DNA of 64,000 bases from Caballeronia hypogeia (GTDB taxonomy: Bacteria > Pseudomonadota > Gammaproteobacteria > Burkholderiales > Burkholderiaceae): the NCBI RefSeq assembly GCF_001544875.2, contig NZ_FCOA02000013.1, positions 124,001 through 188,000 on the forward strand, read 5' to 3'. Each line of letters begins with the position of its first letter. Within the stretch, counting starts at the first letter, position 1. The translations under genes were made by a program, and so were the position numbers. Of this stretch, positions 26,395 to 36,005 are shown in pieces. Below the pieces are notes generated by a model. The model ran no database searches, was not told where the DNA came from, and was given only the letters and a program-made list of their open reading frames with translations.

Positions 26395-28548
26395 TTACTG
26401 CTTCGCCTGCGTGGTGATCTGGAACACATCGACGGCCACGTGATCGCGTCCGTATTTGGCCGCCAGCGCGGCGAGGCGTTTGTCCACCGCGCGCAGATAT
26501 TCGCTCTTGGCCTCGCTGTCGGGACGCACGGCGTCGAAGAGCGGCGCGGGCGTGACCGTCAGCACGATCATCTCGGAGCCGAACGGCTTGCCGACGACCC
26601 AATCGCCCATTGAGCCGATGGTCGCCGTGTAGTTGGGTGGCGCCTGGTTGTCCCGTGAGCGCTGATTGGGCAGCAGATGCACGACGCTGCCATCCAGCAT
26701 GAAGTAATCCACATTGACGTAGGAATCGAACCCGGGCGTCATCAGGTCGATGATGAGCGGATCGCCTTCGGAAAGGCGCGTCGCGCGCGAACGGGTGTGG
26801 ACCGATGCCGGCCTGCCCGACTGCCGGTTGGTCGACCAGTACGGGCCGTAGACCTTGAGCAGATCGCACTTGTCGTCGGCGACCGGCTGCACGCCGAAGT
26901 TCGACGTCTTCACGCCCGGCACGCGGCCGAGCGTTTCCTTCAGCCGCGCGAGTCCATACTTCTGCGACACGAAGCCCTGCACATCCACAGTCTGGTCGTG
27001 CACCGACGCGACCAGCGCCGAGCAAGGCACGCTCGCGAGCACCGGCGTGACGGCGGCCATCGACAGTTCCGGAACCGGCGTGGCCGGCACCGCGGGCGCG
27101 ATCGCAACCGACGAAGCCGGCGGCGCGGGCGGAGTCACCGTACCGGTGGCGCTTGCTTCCGGCGCGCGCGGCGGCGCTTCGCGGTCAGCTTGTTCCGCCG
27201 TGCCGCCGGACTGATCGTATAAGTAATATCCCGCGCCCGCGATCAGCAGCGCCGCCGCAGCAGCCGCGCCGATGACGAGCTTCGGCGCGCCGCCCTTCCT
27301 CGCCTTTGCGCCAGGTACAGACGCCTGCTCCTCGCTGAGGTCGTCGAGGAACTGCGTGACGCTCGGCGTGCGCGCCTCGCGCTCGAACGCGAGCGCGGCC
27401 CTGAGCGCCTTCCATTGCTTGTTGCCGAGATGCTCCGGACGCTGCGGCTTCATGCCCGCGCTCTTCGCCTGCATGGCCGGCACGCGGTCGAACGGATGCT
27501 TGCCGGTGAGGAGCTCGTACGTGATGCAGCCAAGCGCGTAGATATCGTCCCGGGGATCGGGCTCGCGATGTTCCAGCATCTCCGGGCTGGCGTAAGCGGG
27601 CGTCAGCGCACCGAGACTGCCGGGATCGAAGACGGTGGCCTCGGTTTCCTCTTCGGGCCGCTGGATCACGCGCGAAATGCCGAAGTCGATGACCTTGACT
27701 TCTGATGTGTCCGTCAAGAACACGTTGGCCGGCTTGAAATCGCAATGCACGAAGCCGCGTTCGTGCGCATACGCGAGCGCGGCCGCCATGCCCTTGAAGA
27801 TCGGGAAAACCTCCGTGAACGGCATGCCCCTGAAATTCGGGTTCCGAAGCAATCTGGACAGCGGCTGACCGGACAGATATTCCATCGTCAGATAGACGAC
27901 CTGGCCGTCGCGATCGAAGTCGTACACCGTGACGATATTGCGATGCGCGAGTTGCTGCGCCTTGCGCGCCTCGCGCTGCAACGCGATCAGCGATTTTGGA
28001 TTGCCGCGAAACTGGAGATTGAGGACCTTGATCGCCACATACGGACGCCGGTCCGACGCCTCCAGCTTGCGCAGGTCGAGCGCCTTGTACACCGTGCCCA
28101 TGCCGCCGATGCCGAGACACTCCTCCAGCACGAAGCGGCTGTTGAGCGTGTCCCCGACGCCTTTCATCTGCTGATCGTGGTCGGCGATCACTTGCGTGGC
28201 CTGGCCGAAGGTGCCGCCCGTGGCGGCGCTCGCGCCGCTCGCATCGCGCGGCGGCGATGGCGGTGGAAAGCCGGGCGCGGTCTGCAGGCGCGTCTCGTCG
28301 TTGCCGACGGGGCCCGTGGCGGAATCGGCTTCGGGGTGATAGCGCGCCGCATGCTCGATGCGGCGGCGGATGGCCGCGTATATATCCTGCGGCAGCGGTC
28401 TCGCCGCGTGCTCCTCGTCGAGCAACTCCATGAGCCGCTTCGCCGGGGTTTGCTCGGTCGCCAGCGCGCCGTCCACCCTTGCGAAGAACCCGTCGCGCGA
28501 CCCGCCGTCGCCCCGATATGTTCGAATCGCTTGCGCAAAACTTGTCAT
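26395..28548 (-). CDS. Membrane Ser/Thr protein kinase with C-terminal extracytoplasmic domain
   Basis: About 717 aa. A ~130-residue N-terminal region precedes a Hanks-type kinase domain (about 138-410): P-loop GIGGMGTVYKA, catalytic Lys in VAIKVL, catalytic loop HCDFKPANVF and DFGISR. The Arg of HRD is replaced by Cys, so this is a non-RD kinase. One membrane helix (about 435-455) is followed by a Pro/Ala-rich linker and a C-terminal domain of the DUF4384 type (SEGDPLIIDLMTPGFDSYVNVDYFMLDG) on the far side. The start is ATG 28548; a TTG at 28584 is possible. It is divergent from three double-glycine peptide genes and may sense or regulate them; the link rests on position only. Confidence 0.88.
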   Translation of the reverse strand: MTSFAQAIRTYRGDGGSRDGFFARVDGALATEQTPAKRLMELLDEEHAARPLPQDIYAAIRRRIEHAARYHPEADSATGPVGNDETRLQTAPGFPPPSPPRDASGASAATGGTFGQATQVIADHDQQMKGVGDTLNSRFVLEECLGIGGMGTVYKALDLRKLEASDRRPYVAIKVLNLQFRGNPKSLIALQREARKAQQLAHRNIVTVYDFDRDGQVVYLTMEYLSGQPLSRLLRNPNFRGMPFTEVFPIFKGMAAALAYAHERGFVHCDFKPANVFLTDTSEVKVIDFGISRVIQRPEEETEATVFDPGSLGALTPAYASPEMLEHREPDPRDDIYALGCITYELLTGKHPFDRVPAMQAKSAGMKPQRPEHLGNKQWKALRAALAFEREARTPSVTQFLDDLSEEQASVPGAKARKGGAPKLVIGAAAAAALLIAGAGYYLYDQSGGTAEQADREAPPRAPEASATGTVTPPAPPASSVAIAPAVPATPVPELSMAAVTPVLASVPCSALVASVHDQTVDVQGFVSQKYGLARLKETLGRVPGVKTSNFGVQPVADDKCDLLKVYGPYWSTNRQSGRPASVHTRSRATRLSEGDPLIIDLMTPGFDSYVNVDYFMLDGSVVHLLPNQRSRDNQAPPNYTATIGSMGDWVVGKPFGSEMIVLTVTPAPLFDAVRPDSEAKSEYLRAVDKRLAALAAKYGRDHVAVDVFQITTQAKQ

Positions 28549-28930
28549 CTGTGCGACGCGACGCGGCTCCAAATCGATCGACAATCCACTTGTCGTAACA
28601 AATACCCGGTGCTCGTTCGATACTAGCCTTCACATGACGCTTGTGCAAATGGCGTTTTCGATCATGCGCGGCATCGCGCACATGTCGTTCGTAGACCGAC
28701 ACATCCGCTTTGACTGTTGGGGCGCCGGCGGCAAGCGCGCTCGTCACATCGCTCGAAAGGCTCGACGACGCATGCGTCGCCACGCGATGAAACGTTGAAA
28801 AATCAAGGCATTGCAATTTTCTTCAGGGTGGCGGAGCGCGCCTGGCACGGCTCTCGCAATGATAGGCCCGAGCAGACAAGTTGCTCGACCCTCACCGAAA
28901 CGCGCAATGCGCACCCCAAGGAGAACCGCA
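28549..28930. other. Divergent promoter region between kinase and double-glycine peptides
   Basis: 382 bases. The plus side carries a sigma-54-type promoter (28843-28858) and, 37 bases upstream of its -24 element, the short inverted repeat TTGA-AAAA-TCAA (28795-28806). I see no convincing coding frame in the region. Confidence 0.55.
28843..28858 (+). promoter_or_regulatory. Sigma-54-type (-24/-12) promoter of the peptide cluster
   Basis: TGGCACGGCTCTCGCA matches the RpoN consensus TGGCACG-N4-TTGCW with one mismatch (TCGCA) and exact GG-to-GC spacing. The predicted transcript start near 28869 gives a leader of about 60 bases to the first peptide ATG at 28931. A chance match also exists inside a coding gene at 56665, so the motif alone is not proof; position is what supports this one. 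Confidence 0.65.
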
Positions 28931-29230
28931 ATGAAAACGCTGACCATCATCGACCTGCCCAAGACCGAAGAACTCGACAGCCGCGCCATGTCCGCCGTGC
29001 GCGGCGGTTCGGGCCTGAGCTACGGCTACGTGTTCCCGAGCTTCGACATTTCGAAGTTCTCGGCCTCCTTCAATGTCCAGCAACTCGCCCAGCAGTCGCA
29101 GAACACCCAGGTCGATAACGGCAACAACGTCGCGTTCGCAAATGGCATCACGGCGGACACGGATCCGGTGCAGAAGGCCAAGAACACCAGCAACATCAAC
29201 CTGGGCAGCTTCGGCCTCCCGAGCGCCTGA
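28931..29230 (+). CDS. Double-glycine leader peptide 1 (secreted peptide precursor)
   Basis: A 99-aa precursor. The leader is residues 1-26: MKTLTIIDLPKTEELDSRAM then SAVRGG, with Gly-Gly at 25-26. The predicted core of 73 residues begins SGLSYGYVFPSF, is Cys-free and rich in Asn, Gln and Ser (NVQQLAQQSQNTQVDN). The leader shape (ELDxxAMxxVxGG) is that of peptides cut after GG by C39-type peptidases and exported by ABC or RiPP systems, but no such exporter is in this window. AAGGAGAA lies 8 bases before the ATG. The product is not assigned to any family I know. Confidence 0.8.
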   Translation: MKTLTIIDLPKTEELDSRAMSAVRGGSGLSYGYVFPSFDISKFSASFNVQQLAQQSQNTQVDNGNNVAFANGITADTDPVQKAKNTSNINLGSFGLPSA

Positions 29231-29263
29231 TTCGCGTTCATTCGATCCGCGAGGAGAACCAAT

Positions 29264-29521
29264 ATGTCGTCCCTAAGCATCCGCGATCTGGCGCACAGCC
29301 AGGAACTCGATCGCCGCGCCATGTCCGCCGTGTCGGGCGGCCAGGGCTTCGGCGGGTTCGCGAACGTCAACGTCAACATCGTGCAGAACATCGCGCAGCT
29401 TCAGAATGTTCAGGTGAACGCGCTGAACGATATCGGCGTGATCGGTCCGAACTTCCAAGCACCGAGCTTCGATGTCAGTCCGAAACAGATCGGCAAGACG
29501 AATCTGGATCTGTCGTTCTGA
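29264..29521 (+). CDS. Double-glycine leader peptide 2 (secreted peptide precursor)
   Basis: An 85-aa precursor. The leader, MSSLSIRDLAHSQELDRRAM then SAVSGG, again ends at Gly26. The core of 59 residues (QGFGGFANVNVNIVQ...) is Cys-free with alternating hydrophobic and Asn/Gln residues (NVNIVQNIAQLQNVQVNAL), suggesting beta-strand or self-assembling character. It shares the QNxQV pattern with core 1. It lies 33 bases after peptide 1, with GAGGAGAACC before the ATG, and a strong terminator follows 19 bases after the stop, so peptides 1 and 2 form one transcript. Confidence 0.82.
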   Translation: MSSLSIRDLAHSQELDRRAMSAVSGGQGFGGFANVNVNIVQNIAQLQNVQVNALNDIGVIGPNFQAPSFDVSPKQIGKTNLDLSF

Positions 29522-29540
29522 TACACCGTCGCTCGCGCTT

Positions 29541-29574
29541 GCGACGAAAGGCTTCGGCCTTTCGTCGCATTTTT
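29541..29574 (+). terminator. Rho-independent terminator after peptide 2
   Basis: A perfect 12-bp stem GCGACGAAAGGC (29541-29552) with TTCG loop and GCCTTTCGTCGC (29557-29568), followed by ATTTTT. It is a very stable tetraloop hairpin and ends the peptide 1-peptide 2 transcript. Confidence 0.95.
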
Positions 29575-29656
29575 GGCGTCTGCGGACGGATGAATGTCCG
29601 CATCGAAGCAGGCCGCCCGGACAAGGGAGTCGCGCCGGGCGGCCGGGCGAATTGCC

Positions 29657-29662
29657 TATACT
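29657..29662 (+). promoter_or_regulatory. Possible -10 element (TATACT) of peptide 3
   Basis: TATACT lies about 66 bases upstream of the peptide 3 ATG and downstream of the strong terminator, so peptide 3 needs its own promoter. No good -35 hexamer is visible at the usual distance, and no sigma-54 element fits. Confidence 0.3.
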
Positions 29663-29727
29663 GAATCGAAGGCGATCGGCGCCCGAGCGTTCACGTCGAT
29701 TCCATCATCCATCTGGAGGAAACCGTC

Positions 29728-29949
29728 ATGGCCGTCATCAAAATCAGGGATCTCGCCGACAGCGTCGAACTGGACCGGCAGGCGATGAACACGATCGTCG
29801 GCGGCGCACGCGATGGCTTGCGCCCGTCGTTCCGCATCCGGCCGGCGTCGAATACGCAGCGCGTGGTCGATTATCCGGGCGTGCCGGTCAGGGATGTGCC
29901 CGTCGCGCAGCCGGGGCCATTCACGACGAAGATCGTCACGAAGAAATAA
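29728..29949 (+). CDS. Double-glycine leader peptide 3 (secreted peptide precursor)
   Basis: A 73-aa precursor. The leader, MAVIKIRDLADSVELDRQAM then NTIVGG, has Gly-Gly at 25-26, in register with the other two. The 47-residue core (ARDGLRPSFRIRPASN...) is unlike cores 1 and 2: basic, Pro/Arg/Val-rich, Cys-free, ending TTKIVTKK. CTGGAGGAAA precedes the ATG. It is separated from peptide 2 by a terminator, so it is expressed independently. The cationic core would suit an antimicrobial or signalling peptide; this is inference. Confidence 0.8.
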   Translation: MAVIKIRDLADSVELDRQAMNTIVGGARDGLRPSFRIRPASNTQRVVDYPGVPVRDVPVAQPGPFTTKIVTKK

Positions 29950-29985
29950 GGTCCTGCCCGGCGAGGGATCGATTCCCTCGCCGCT

Positions 29986-32900
29986 TCAATGGCGCGCCAT
30001 CGCGGCCATGCCCGTCGTTCCGTTCAGCACCGATGTCCCGAGCGAACGCGCCGTGCGCTTCACGAGCGCGAGGCGCACGCGCTCGCGTGTTTCGCCGTCG
30101 AAATCCCCGAAGTAGCGCGTCTTGCCCGCGATCACCGCGCCGACCGGCACGCCGTCCAGAAAGAGCACGCGATTGCCCGCGAGCGCCGGGACCTTGTCGC
30201 CCGGCAACAGCGTGCCGACGAGATTGAGCGGATCGACCGCCGACAGCGCGACGAATGCGCTCTCCTTCGGGCGTCGGCGCATGTCGCGCAGGAGCGGCAC
30301 CGCGTCCGGCAGCGCGAATTGCTCGCCCGCGAGTCCCGCGACGAAGCGCCCGCCGCGAATCTCGCCGCGCGCTTCCAGCCGGTGATAGACGCGCAGTAGC
30401 TCGCGCCACGGCGGCAGCCATTGGGCTTCGCGTTCGAGCAGCCGCCAGAACACGACGCCATAGCGCCGCAACAGCGTCAGCGCGACGTGCTCGATATCGC
30501 CGGCCGCGCGTTCTGCGTCGGGTGTCGCGCGGCGCAGGAGCGCCCAGCGCCCGGCATCGTCCATTCCGCCGATGAACAGCCCGCCGCGCCGCGGACGCCG
30601 CGAGAACGCATTGCGCTTCGCCGCCGGCGCGAGCAGCGCGCGCAGCCCCGCGAAGCTGTCCGCGTTGACGAGCCCGAGCGCGACGAGCTCACCGAGCGCG
30701 TCTTCCAGCTCGGTGCGCAGGAGACGCACGTCGGCCAGCAGTTCGTCGAAGAACATCGCGCCGTGCGCCTTCAAAGCATCGAACACACGCTCCGCGCGCG
30801 ATGACATCCGCGGCGCTTCGTCGGCGGACATCAGCGCGTTCCATGCATCGAGATGACGGCGCGGCAACAGCACGATCGGCGTGCCGCGCACCGGGCCGCT
30901 CGCCGCGCGCGCTCGTCCCGCGGGGCGCGTCCACACGAGCTTGCCCGTGCGGCAGAAGTCGTCGAGCCACATGCCCGAATAATCGGCGATGCGCGCCGGC
31001 AGAATTTCGTCCTCCCACGCGACCGCAGGCGCTTCGAAACCTTCGAGCTGTTCGAGCACGGCGCCGAGCGCGTCGCGGCCCTCGCCGTGCGCGTCCGGAG
31101 CCACGCGCTGCCATTCGAACAGAAAGCGCATGAAATCCTGGCGCTCGACCGGCTCGATCTCGCGCCTTAGGCGCCGCACCGTATAGCGATGAATCCGCGC
31201 GAGAAGATGCCGCTCGCACCATTCCTCGGCCTGCGCGCCCGGCGTGAAGCGGCCGCGCATCACATAGCCTTGCGATTCGAGCCGCGTCAGCGCGAGCGCC
31301 ACCGCCGACGCCGGCAGCACCAGCGGCCGCGCGATCTCCGGAACCGTCAGCGGCCCGAAGCCCGACAGCCGCGCGCGCACGATCTCGACGAGCGCATCGT
31401 CGGGCGCCCAGGCGTCGTCGAAGCCGGACAGCGGCGTGAGCGCGGGATGCATCGGCGCATGCTCGTAGACGGCGCGCATGCACGCGAGACGCTCGACGGG
31501 CGTCCACAGCGCGTCCTGCTCCGCGACCTGCAGACGCGTCGCGCGGCCGGCGCCCGCGAGCGCATCGAGCCATGCGGACCACCGCGGATCGCGCTGAGCT
31601 TCGGCTTCAGCGATGCACGCGAGCGTCGTCAGCGCTTCGTGCATTTCATCGGCGCTGGTGACATCCGGCCAGGCTTCCTCGCGCACGCTCGCGATCGCCT
31701 CGGGGTCGAGCGCGCCGAGATCGTCGGTCGATTGCGGATCGGTCCAGCGGCGCGCGAGCACGGCCTGCGTGCGGCGTTCCTCGAGCGGCGCGTCGTCGAG
31801 AAAGGCGTACGGCCGGGCCGACAGAATCTCGGCCGCGAGCGGCGACGGCGCGGGAAGCTCGCGCGTGACGAGCCGCACACTGCCCGCTTCGATGCGGCGC
31901 AAAAGCGCGAGCCACGCTTCGCTGTCCATTGCGTCGTGCAGGCAATCGTCGATGGTCTGCTCGACGAGCGGATGCGTCGGCACCTCGCGCTCGCCCGCGA
32001 TGTTTTCCGCGCACGCGACCTGATCGGGAAACACGGCCGCGAGCAGATCCTCGCTTTTCATGCGCTGCAATTGCGGCGCGACGCGGCGCCCGCCCGTATA
32101 GCGCGGCAGCGCGAGCGCGTTGGTCGCGTTCCAGCGCCACCGCACGCCGAACAGCGGCGCGTCGAGCAGCGCCTGGATCAGCACGTGCTCGGCCGTCGCT
32201 GATTTGAGATAGCGCCACACTTCATCGAGCGCGAAGCTGTGACTGCCGGTCAGCGAAAGAATGATCGCGTCTTCCGTCGCCGCCGCCTGCAGTTCGAAAT
32301 TGAACGTGCGGCAGAAGCGCTTGCGCAGCGCGAGCCCCCACGCGCGATTCACGCGGCTGCCGAACGGCGCGTGAATGACGAGTTGCGTGCCGCCGGATTC
32401 GTCGAAGAAGCGTTCCATGACGAGCGTGTCCTGCGTCGGCAGCACGGTGAGCGCGGCGCGCGAGCGCGCCAGATAGTCGACGATCTGCCGGGCCGCTTCC
32501 GCTTCGATGCCCGTTTCCTGAGCAAGCCACGCGATAGCCGCTTCGACACCGCTCGACGCCAGTTGCGCATCGAGCTGGCCGCGCAAGCGAGAAATCGCGT
32601 GCGAAAGCTCGTCGCTGCGCCCGGGCGCCTCGCCCAGCCAGAACGGAATGTTCGGCGGCTGCCCGTTCGCGTTTTCCACGCGTACGCGCCCGCCTTCCAC
32701 GCGCACGATGCGATATGACGTATTGCCGAGCTGGAAAATATCGCCGGCCAGGCTTTCGACCGCGAAGTCCTCGTTCACCGTGCCGATCTGCAAGCCCTGC
32801 GGCTCCAGCAACACGGCGAAATCGGCGTTGTCGGGAATCGCGCCGCCCGAGGTCACGGCGGTCAGCTTGCCGCCGCGCCGTCCGCGCAGCGTGCGGCTCA

Positions 32901-34356
32901 CCGCGTCGCGATGCACATACGCCGCGCGCACGCCCTGCCGCCCCGTATAGCCTTCCGCAAGCGTGCGCAGCACGGCGTCGTAATGCGCGCGATCGAGCGT
33001 GGCGTATGGATAGGCGCGCGTGATGCGCTCGAAAAGCTCGTCCTCATCCCACTCGCGGCACGCCACCTCAGCCGTGATCTGCTGCGCGAGCACGTCGAGC
33101 GGGGCGCGGGGAATCGCCAGCGCGTCGAGTTCGCCGCGCCGCACGCAATCGAGCAAGGCGGCGCACTCGATCAGATCGTCGCGCGAGGTAGGAAAGAGCC
33201 GCCCCTTCGGCACGCCGCCGACGTGATGCCCCGAGCGCCCGACGCGCTGCAACAACGCGCCGATCGAACCGGGCGAGCCGATCTGGCAGACGAGATCGAC
33301 ATCGCCGATATCGATGCCCAGTTCCAGCGATGCGGTCGCGATCAGCACGCGCAATTCGCCGCGCTTCAGCCGCTGCTCCGCCTCGAGCCGATGCTCGCGT
33401 GCGAGGCTGCCGTGATGCGCCGCGACCGCTTCGCGGCCGAGGCGCTCGGTCAGATGACGCGCGGCGCGCTCCGCCATGCGCCGCGTGTTGACGAACACGA
33501 GGGTCGTGCGATGCTGCGCCGAAAGCTGCGCGAGGCGGTCATAGACGCGCTCCCACATGTCGTTTGACATGATCGCTTCGAGCGGCATCGGCGGGATGTC
33601 GAGCGCCAGATCGCGCGCACGCACGTGACCGACATCGACGATGTCGCACGGCTCGCCCTCGCCCGCCAGAAACTTCGCGACCAGCTCGATCGGCTTCTGC
33701 GTCGCCGACAGCCCGACGCGCACCGGGCGCGCCCCGCCCGCCTCCTCGCACAGCGCGTCGAGGCGCGCCAGCGACAGGCTCAGGTGCGAGCCGCGTTTGC
33801 TGCCCGCCACCGCGTGGATTTCATCGACGATCACGGTGCGGGTCGTGGCGAGCATCGCGCGGCCCGAGTCCGACGAAAGCAGCACGTAGAGCGACTCCGG
33901 CGTCGTCACGAGAATGTGCGGCGGGCGCTTCTTTACCGCGTTGCGCTCCTGCTGCGTCGTGTCGCCGGTGCGCACGGCGGCGCGGATCTCCGGCGCATGA
34001 GCGCCGCCCTCGCTCAACGCGCGCGCGATGCCTGCGAGCGGTTCTTCGAGATTCACGTGAATGTCGTTCGACAGCGCCTTCAGCGGCGACACATAGACCA
34101 CGCGCGTCTCGTCCGGCAGCGCCCCGCCGCGCGCGACGCCTTCGCGCACCAGCTCGTCGATGGCGGCGAGAAATGCGGTGAGCGTCTTGCCGGAGCCGGT
34201 CGGCGCGGCGACGAGCGTCGAGCGGCGCGCGTGGATAAGCGGCCAGGCGCGCGCCTGCGCGGCGGTCGGCGCGGAAAAGCGCGAGCGGAACCAGCTCGTG
34301 ACAGCGGGATGAAACCCGTGCAGGGCGTCATCCGGGAGCGAGGATTTTCGGATCAT
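29986..34356 (-). CDS. lhr: Lhr-family ATP-dependent helicase
   Basis: A 1456-aa superfamily 2 helicase, close to the length of long Lhr proteins. Motif I is [12 protein letters not shown], motif Ia PLKALSNDI, motif [22 protein letters not shown], motif [11 protein letters not shown], and motif [13 protein letters not shown]. After the two RecA domains come a winged helix and a long C-terminal region typical of the Lhr-Core/Lhr-CTD arrangement. Family members unwind RNA:DNA or DNA duplexes and are linked to DNA repair. It is monocistronic and convergent with the peptide cluster. Confidence 0.93.
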   Translation of the reverse strand: MIRKSSLPDDALHGFHPAVTSWFRSRFSAPTAAQARAWPLIHARRSTLVAAPTGSGKTLTAFLAAIDELVREGVARGGALPDETRVVYVSPLKALSNDIHVNLEEPLAGIARALSEGGAHAPEIRAAVRTGDTTQQERNAVKKRPPHILVTTPESLYVLLSSDSGRAMLATTRTVIVDEIHAVAGSKRGSHLSLSLARLDALCEEAGGARPVRVGLSATQKPIELVAKFLAGEGEPCDIVDVGHVRARDLALDIPPMPLEAIMSNDMWERVYDRLAQLSAQHRTTLVFVNTRRMAERAARHLTERLGREAVAAHHGSLAREHRLEAEQRLKRGELRVLIATASLELGIDIGDVDLVCQIGSPGSIGALLQRVGRSGHHVGGVPKGRLFPTSRDDLIECAALLDCVRRGELDALAIPRAPLDVLAQQITAEVACREWDEDELFERITRAYPYATLDRAHYDAVLRTLAEGYTGRQGVRAAYVHRDAVSRTLRGRRGGKLTAVTSGGAIPDNADFAVLLEPQGLQIGTVNEDFAVESLAGDIFQLGNTSYRIVRVEGGRVRVENANGQPPNIPFWLGEAPGRSDELSHAISRLRGQLDAQLASSGVEAAIAWLAQETGIEAEAARQIVDYLARSRAALTVLPTQDTLVMERFFDESGGTQLVIHAPFGSRVNRAWGLALRKRFCRTFNFELQAAATEDAIILSLTGSHSFALDEVWRYLKSATAEHVLIQALLDAPLFGVRWRWNATNALALPRYTGGRRVAPQLQRMKSEDLLAAVFPDQVACAENIAGEREVPTHPLVEQTIDDCLHDAMDSEAWLALLRRIEAGSVRLVTRELPAPSPLAAEILSARPYAFLDDAPLEERRTQAVLARRWTDPQSTDDLGALDPEAIASVREEAWPDVTSADEMHEALTTLACIAEAEAQRDPRWSAWLDALAGAGRATRLQVAEQDALWTPVERLACMRAVYEHAPMHPALTPLSGFDDAWAPDDALVEIVRARLSGFGPLTVPEIARPLVLPASAVALALTRLESQGYVMRGRFTPGAQAEEWCERHLLARIHRYTVRRLRREIEPVERQDFMRFLFEWQRVAPDAHGEGRDALGAVLEQLEGFEAPAVAWEDEILPARIADYSGMWLDDFCRTGKLVWTRPAGRARAASGPVRGTPIVLLPRRHLDAWNALMSADEAPRMSSRAERVFDALKAHGAMFFDELLADVRLLRTELEDALGELVALGLVNADSFAGLRALLAPAAKRNAFSRRPRRGGLFIGGMDDAGRWALLRRATPDAERAAGDIEHVALTLLRRYGVVFWRLLEREAQWLPPWRELLRVYHRLEARGEIRGGRFVAGLAGEQFALPDAVPLLRDMRRRPKESAFVALSAVDPLNLVGTLLPGDKVPALAGNRVLFLDGVPVGAVIAGKTRYFGDFDGETRERVRLALVKRTARSLGTSVLNGTTGMAAMARH

Positions 34357-34529
34357 TCGGACATTCTATGAGCGCCTGAGAAACAGCGTGTTTACTGCTC
34401 TTTTCAGACATTTCCCATCCGTGCAAATTCATCCAGCGGCGATGCTAGGCAGTTCGCTGATTCAGCCGTCGCGCGTTCCGTCGCGGCGCCGGCCGAAATG
34501 CGGTAATTCTTCTCGCTCGTCGTCCTCTC

Positions 34530-35819
34530 ATGATCGTCATCAGTCTTCTGTTCGACCGCGCGCCCGACGCGCTCGCTAATCATCGCCACTATGCGCGCCA
34601 GCATGGATACCGCCACGTCGAGATCGACATGTCGGACTTGTCCGGCGCCGAAAACAGCGCACGCTGGCTGTATCGATACGAAACGCTTCTGCACTATCTC
34701 AGCCAGGCCGCGGACAACGAGATCGCTCTCCTGCTCTCCGAAAACGCCGCGATCCTGCGGCCGGTCGAACTGCCGGTGCTGCTGGCGGGCCGGGACTGGC
34801 TCCTCACCTGCGCCGAGTCGCAGCAGCCGCAAACCGATATCCAGCTCTGGCGCAACACCGAAGCGGTGCGTCGCGGTCTGCTCGAACTCGTGCGCGCGTG
34901 CCGTTTCGGCGCCGAACTGCCCGCCGAGGAAGCGGGCCTGCTGCACCGGTTCGCGGCCTGTCCGTCGCGGCATCAGATTGCCGGCACGCATGTCGTGGTG
35001 CCGGCGGCGGCTCATCTGGAAGCCGTCTGGGCGACGTGGCCGAGCTTTGCGGCGAGCGTCGAGGACAAGAAGCACCATCGCCGTTTCCGCCGTGCACTGT
35101 TCGAGCGCGTCAACGAGTGCAATACGCGTGGCGGCACTCTGCTGCCGGGCGCCGGATCCGGCGAGCCCGACGCCGCGCCGCGCACCGTCTACAACCCCAA
35201 CAAGCCGATCGCGCTCGTCACCCTCTACACGCCGAACGTCGCGTGTTACGGGCGCATCGCGGAGGCGAACTTCAGGCGCTATTGCGAACGCCACGGCTAC
35301 ACGCTGTACGTTCATCGCGAGATTCCCGCGCATCTGAACGACGGCAAAACCTCCGGCAACTGGCTCAAGCCCGCGTTGCTGCGCGAATATCTGCCGAGTC
35401 ATCAATGGGTGTTCTGGCTCGACGCGGACGTGCTGATCAACGACATGAACCAGCGCCTCGAACCGTTCACGCAGGGACGCGAGTTCATCCTCGCGCGCGA
35501 TGTGGGAAGCTGGATGTTCAACTCCGGAATCATGGGCTTTCAGCGCAATCAGCGAAACTACGACGCCTTCGCTGACATCATGGACCAGTGCGCGAAGCTC
35601 GAAGACAAGTCGCACGTGTACGCGAGCGAGGGCGACCAGTTTCACTTCATTCGCGCGTTCAAGGATTTGCAGGCGTCACAGGTATCGAACTTCATCGATA
35701 TCAATACCCCGTGGGTCTACCGTCGCCCGGACAGCTTCATGGTCCACTACATCGGCATGTGGCAGGACAACCGCGCGCTGCTGATGGAGCACGACCTCAG
35801 GCACGCCGCGATGGAATGA
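34530..35819 (+). CDS. Two-domain glycosyltransferase-like protein (GMA12/MNN10 type)
   Basis: A 429-aa cytoplasmic protein. The C-terminal half (about 225-429) is a GT-A fold of the galactosyl transferase GMA12/MNN10 class: KPIALVTLYTPNVACYGRIAE, CERHGYTLYVHREIP, the DxD motif in WVFWLDADVLIND, then MFNSGIMGFQRN and VHYIGM. The N-terminal half looks like a decayed copy: MIVISLLFDRAPDALANHRH, ARQHGYRHVEIDM, and LLLSENAAIL where the DxD should be. The donor and acceptor sugars are unknown; no polysaccharide cluster surrounds it. Confidence 0.8.
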   Translation: MIVISLLFDRAPDALANHRHYARQHGYRHVEIDMSDLSGAENSARWLYRYETLLHYLSQAADNEIALLLSENAAILRPVELPVLLAGRDWLLTCAESQQPQTDIQLWRNTEAVRRGLLELVRACRFGAELPAEEAGLLHRFAACPSRHQIAGTHVVVPAAAHLEAVWATWPSFAASVEDKKHHRRFRRALFERVNECNTRGGTLLPGAGSGEPDAAPRTVYNPNKPIALVTLYTPNVACYGRIAEANFRRYCERHGYTLYVHREIPAHLNDGKTSGNWLKPALLREYLPSHQWVFWLDADVLINDMNQRLEPFTQGREFILARDVGSWMFNSGIMGFQRNQRNYDAFADIMDQCAKLEDKSHVYASEGDQFHFIRAFKDLQASQVSNFIDINTPWVYRRPDSFMVHYIGMWQDNRALLMEHDLRHAAME

Positions 35820-35932
35820 CCCGGGTATCTGCCCGATCGCGCAATCCGCTTTAAGATGGTCCGCGGCGCTGCTCACGCGCCGCGCCTCGCGTTGAAACCA
35901 TAACGCCACAAACACCTCCGATCATGGCATGA

Positions 35933-35955
35933 CGCGCAGGACCCGATCCTGCGCG
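35933..35955. repeat. Inverted repeat CGCGCAGGA-N5-TCCTGCGCG
   Basis: A perfect 9+9 palindrome about 50 bases upstream of the phosphoketolase start codon, in the probable promoter or leader. It has no T-run, so it is not a simple terminator; it could be an operator or a leader hairpin. Confidence 0.45.
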
Positions 35956-36005
35956 CGCCACAGCACGACGTTCGACCAATCCTTTCACCTGCCAGGGAGA
36001 AGCAA

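Noticed and set aside
29640-29662. Possible sigma-54 promoter before peptide 3
   Set aside because: The -24 GG is missing when the TTGC is aligned at -12.
29959-29983. Hairpin CGGCGAGGGA-N5-TCCCTCGCCG after peptide 3 considered as an intrinsic terminator
   Set aside because: No T-run follows; it may still stop transcription weakly but is not a clear intrinsic terminator.
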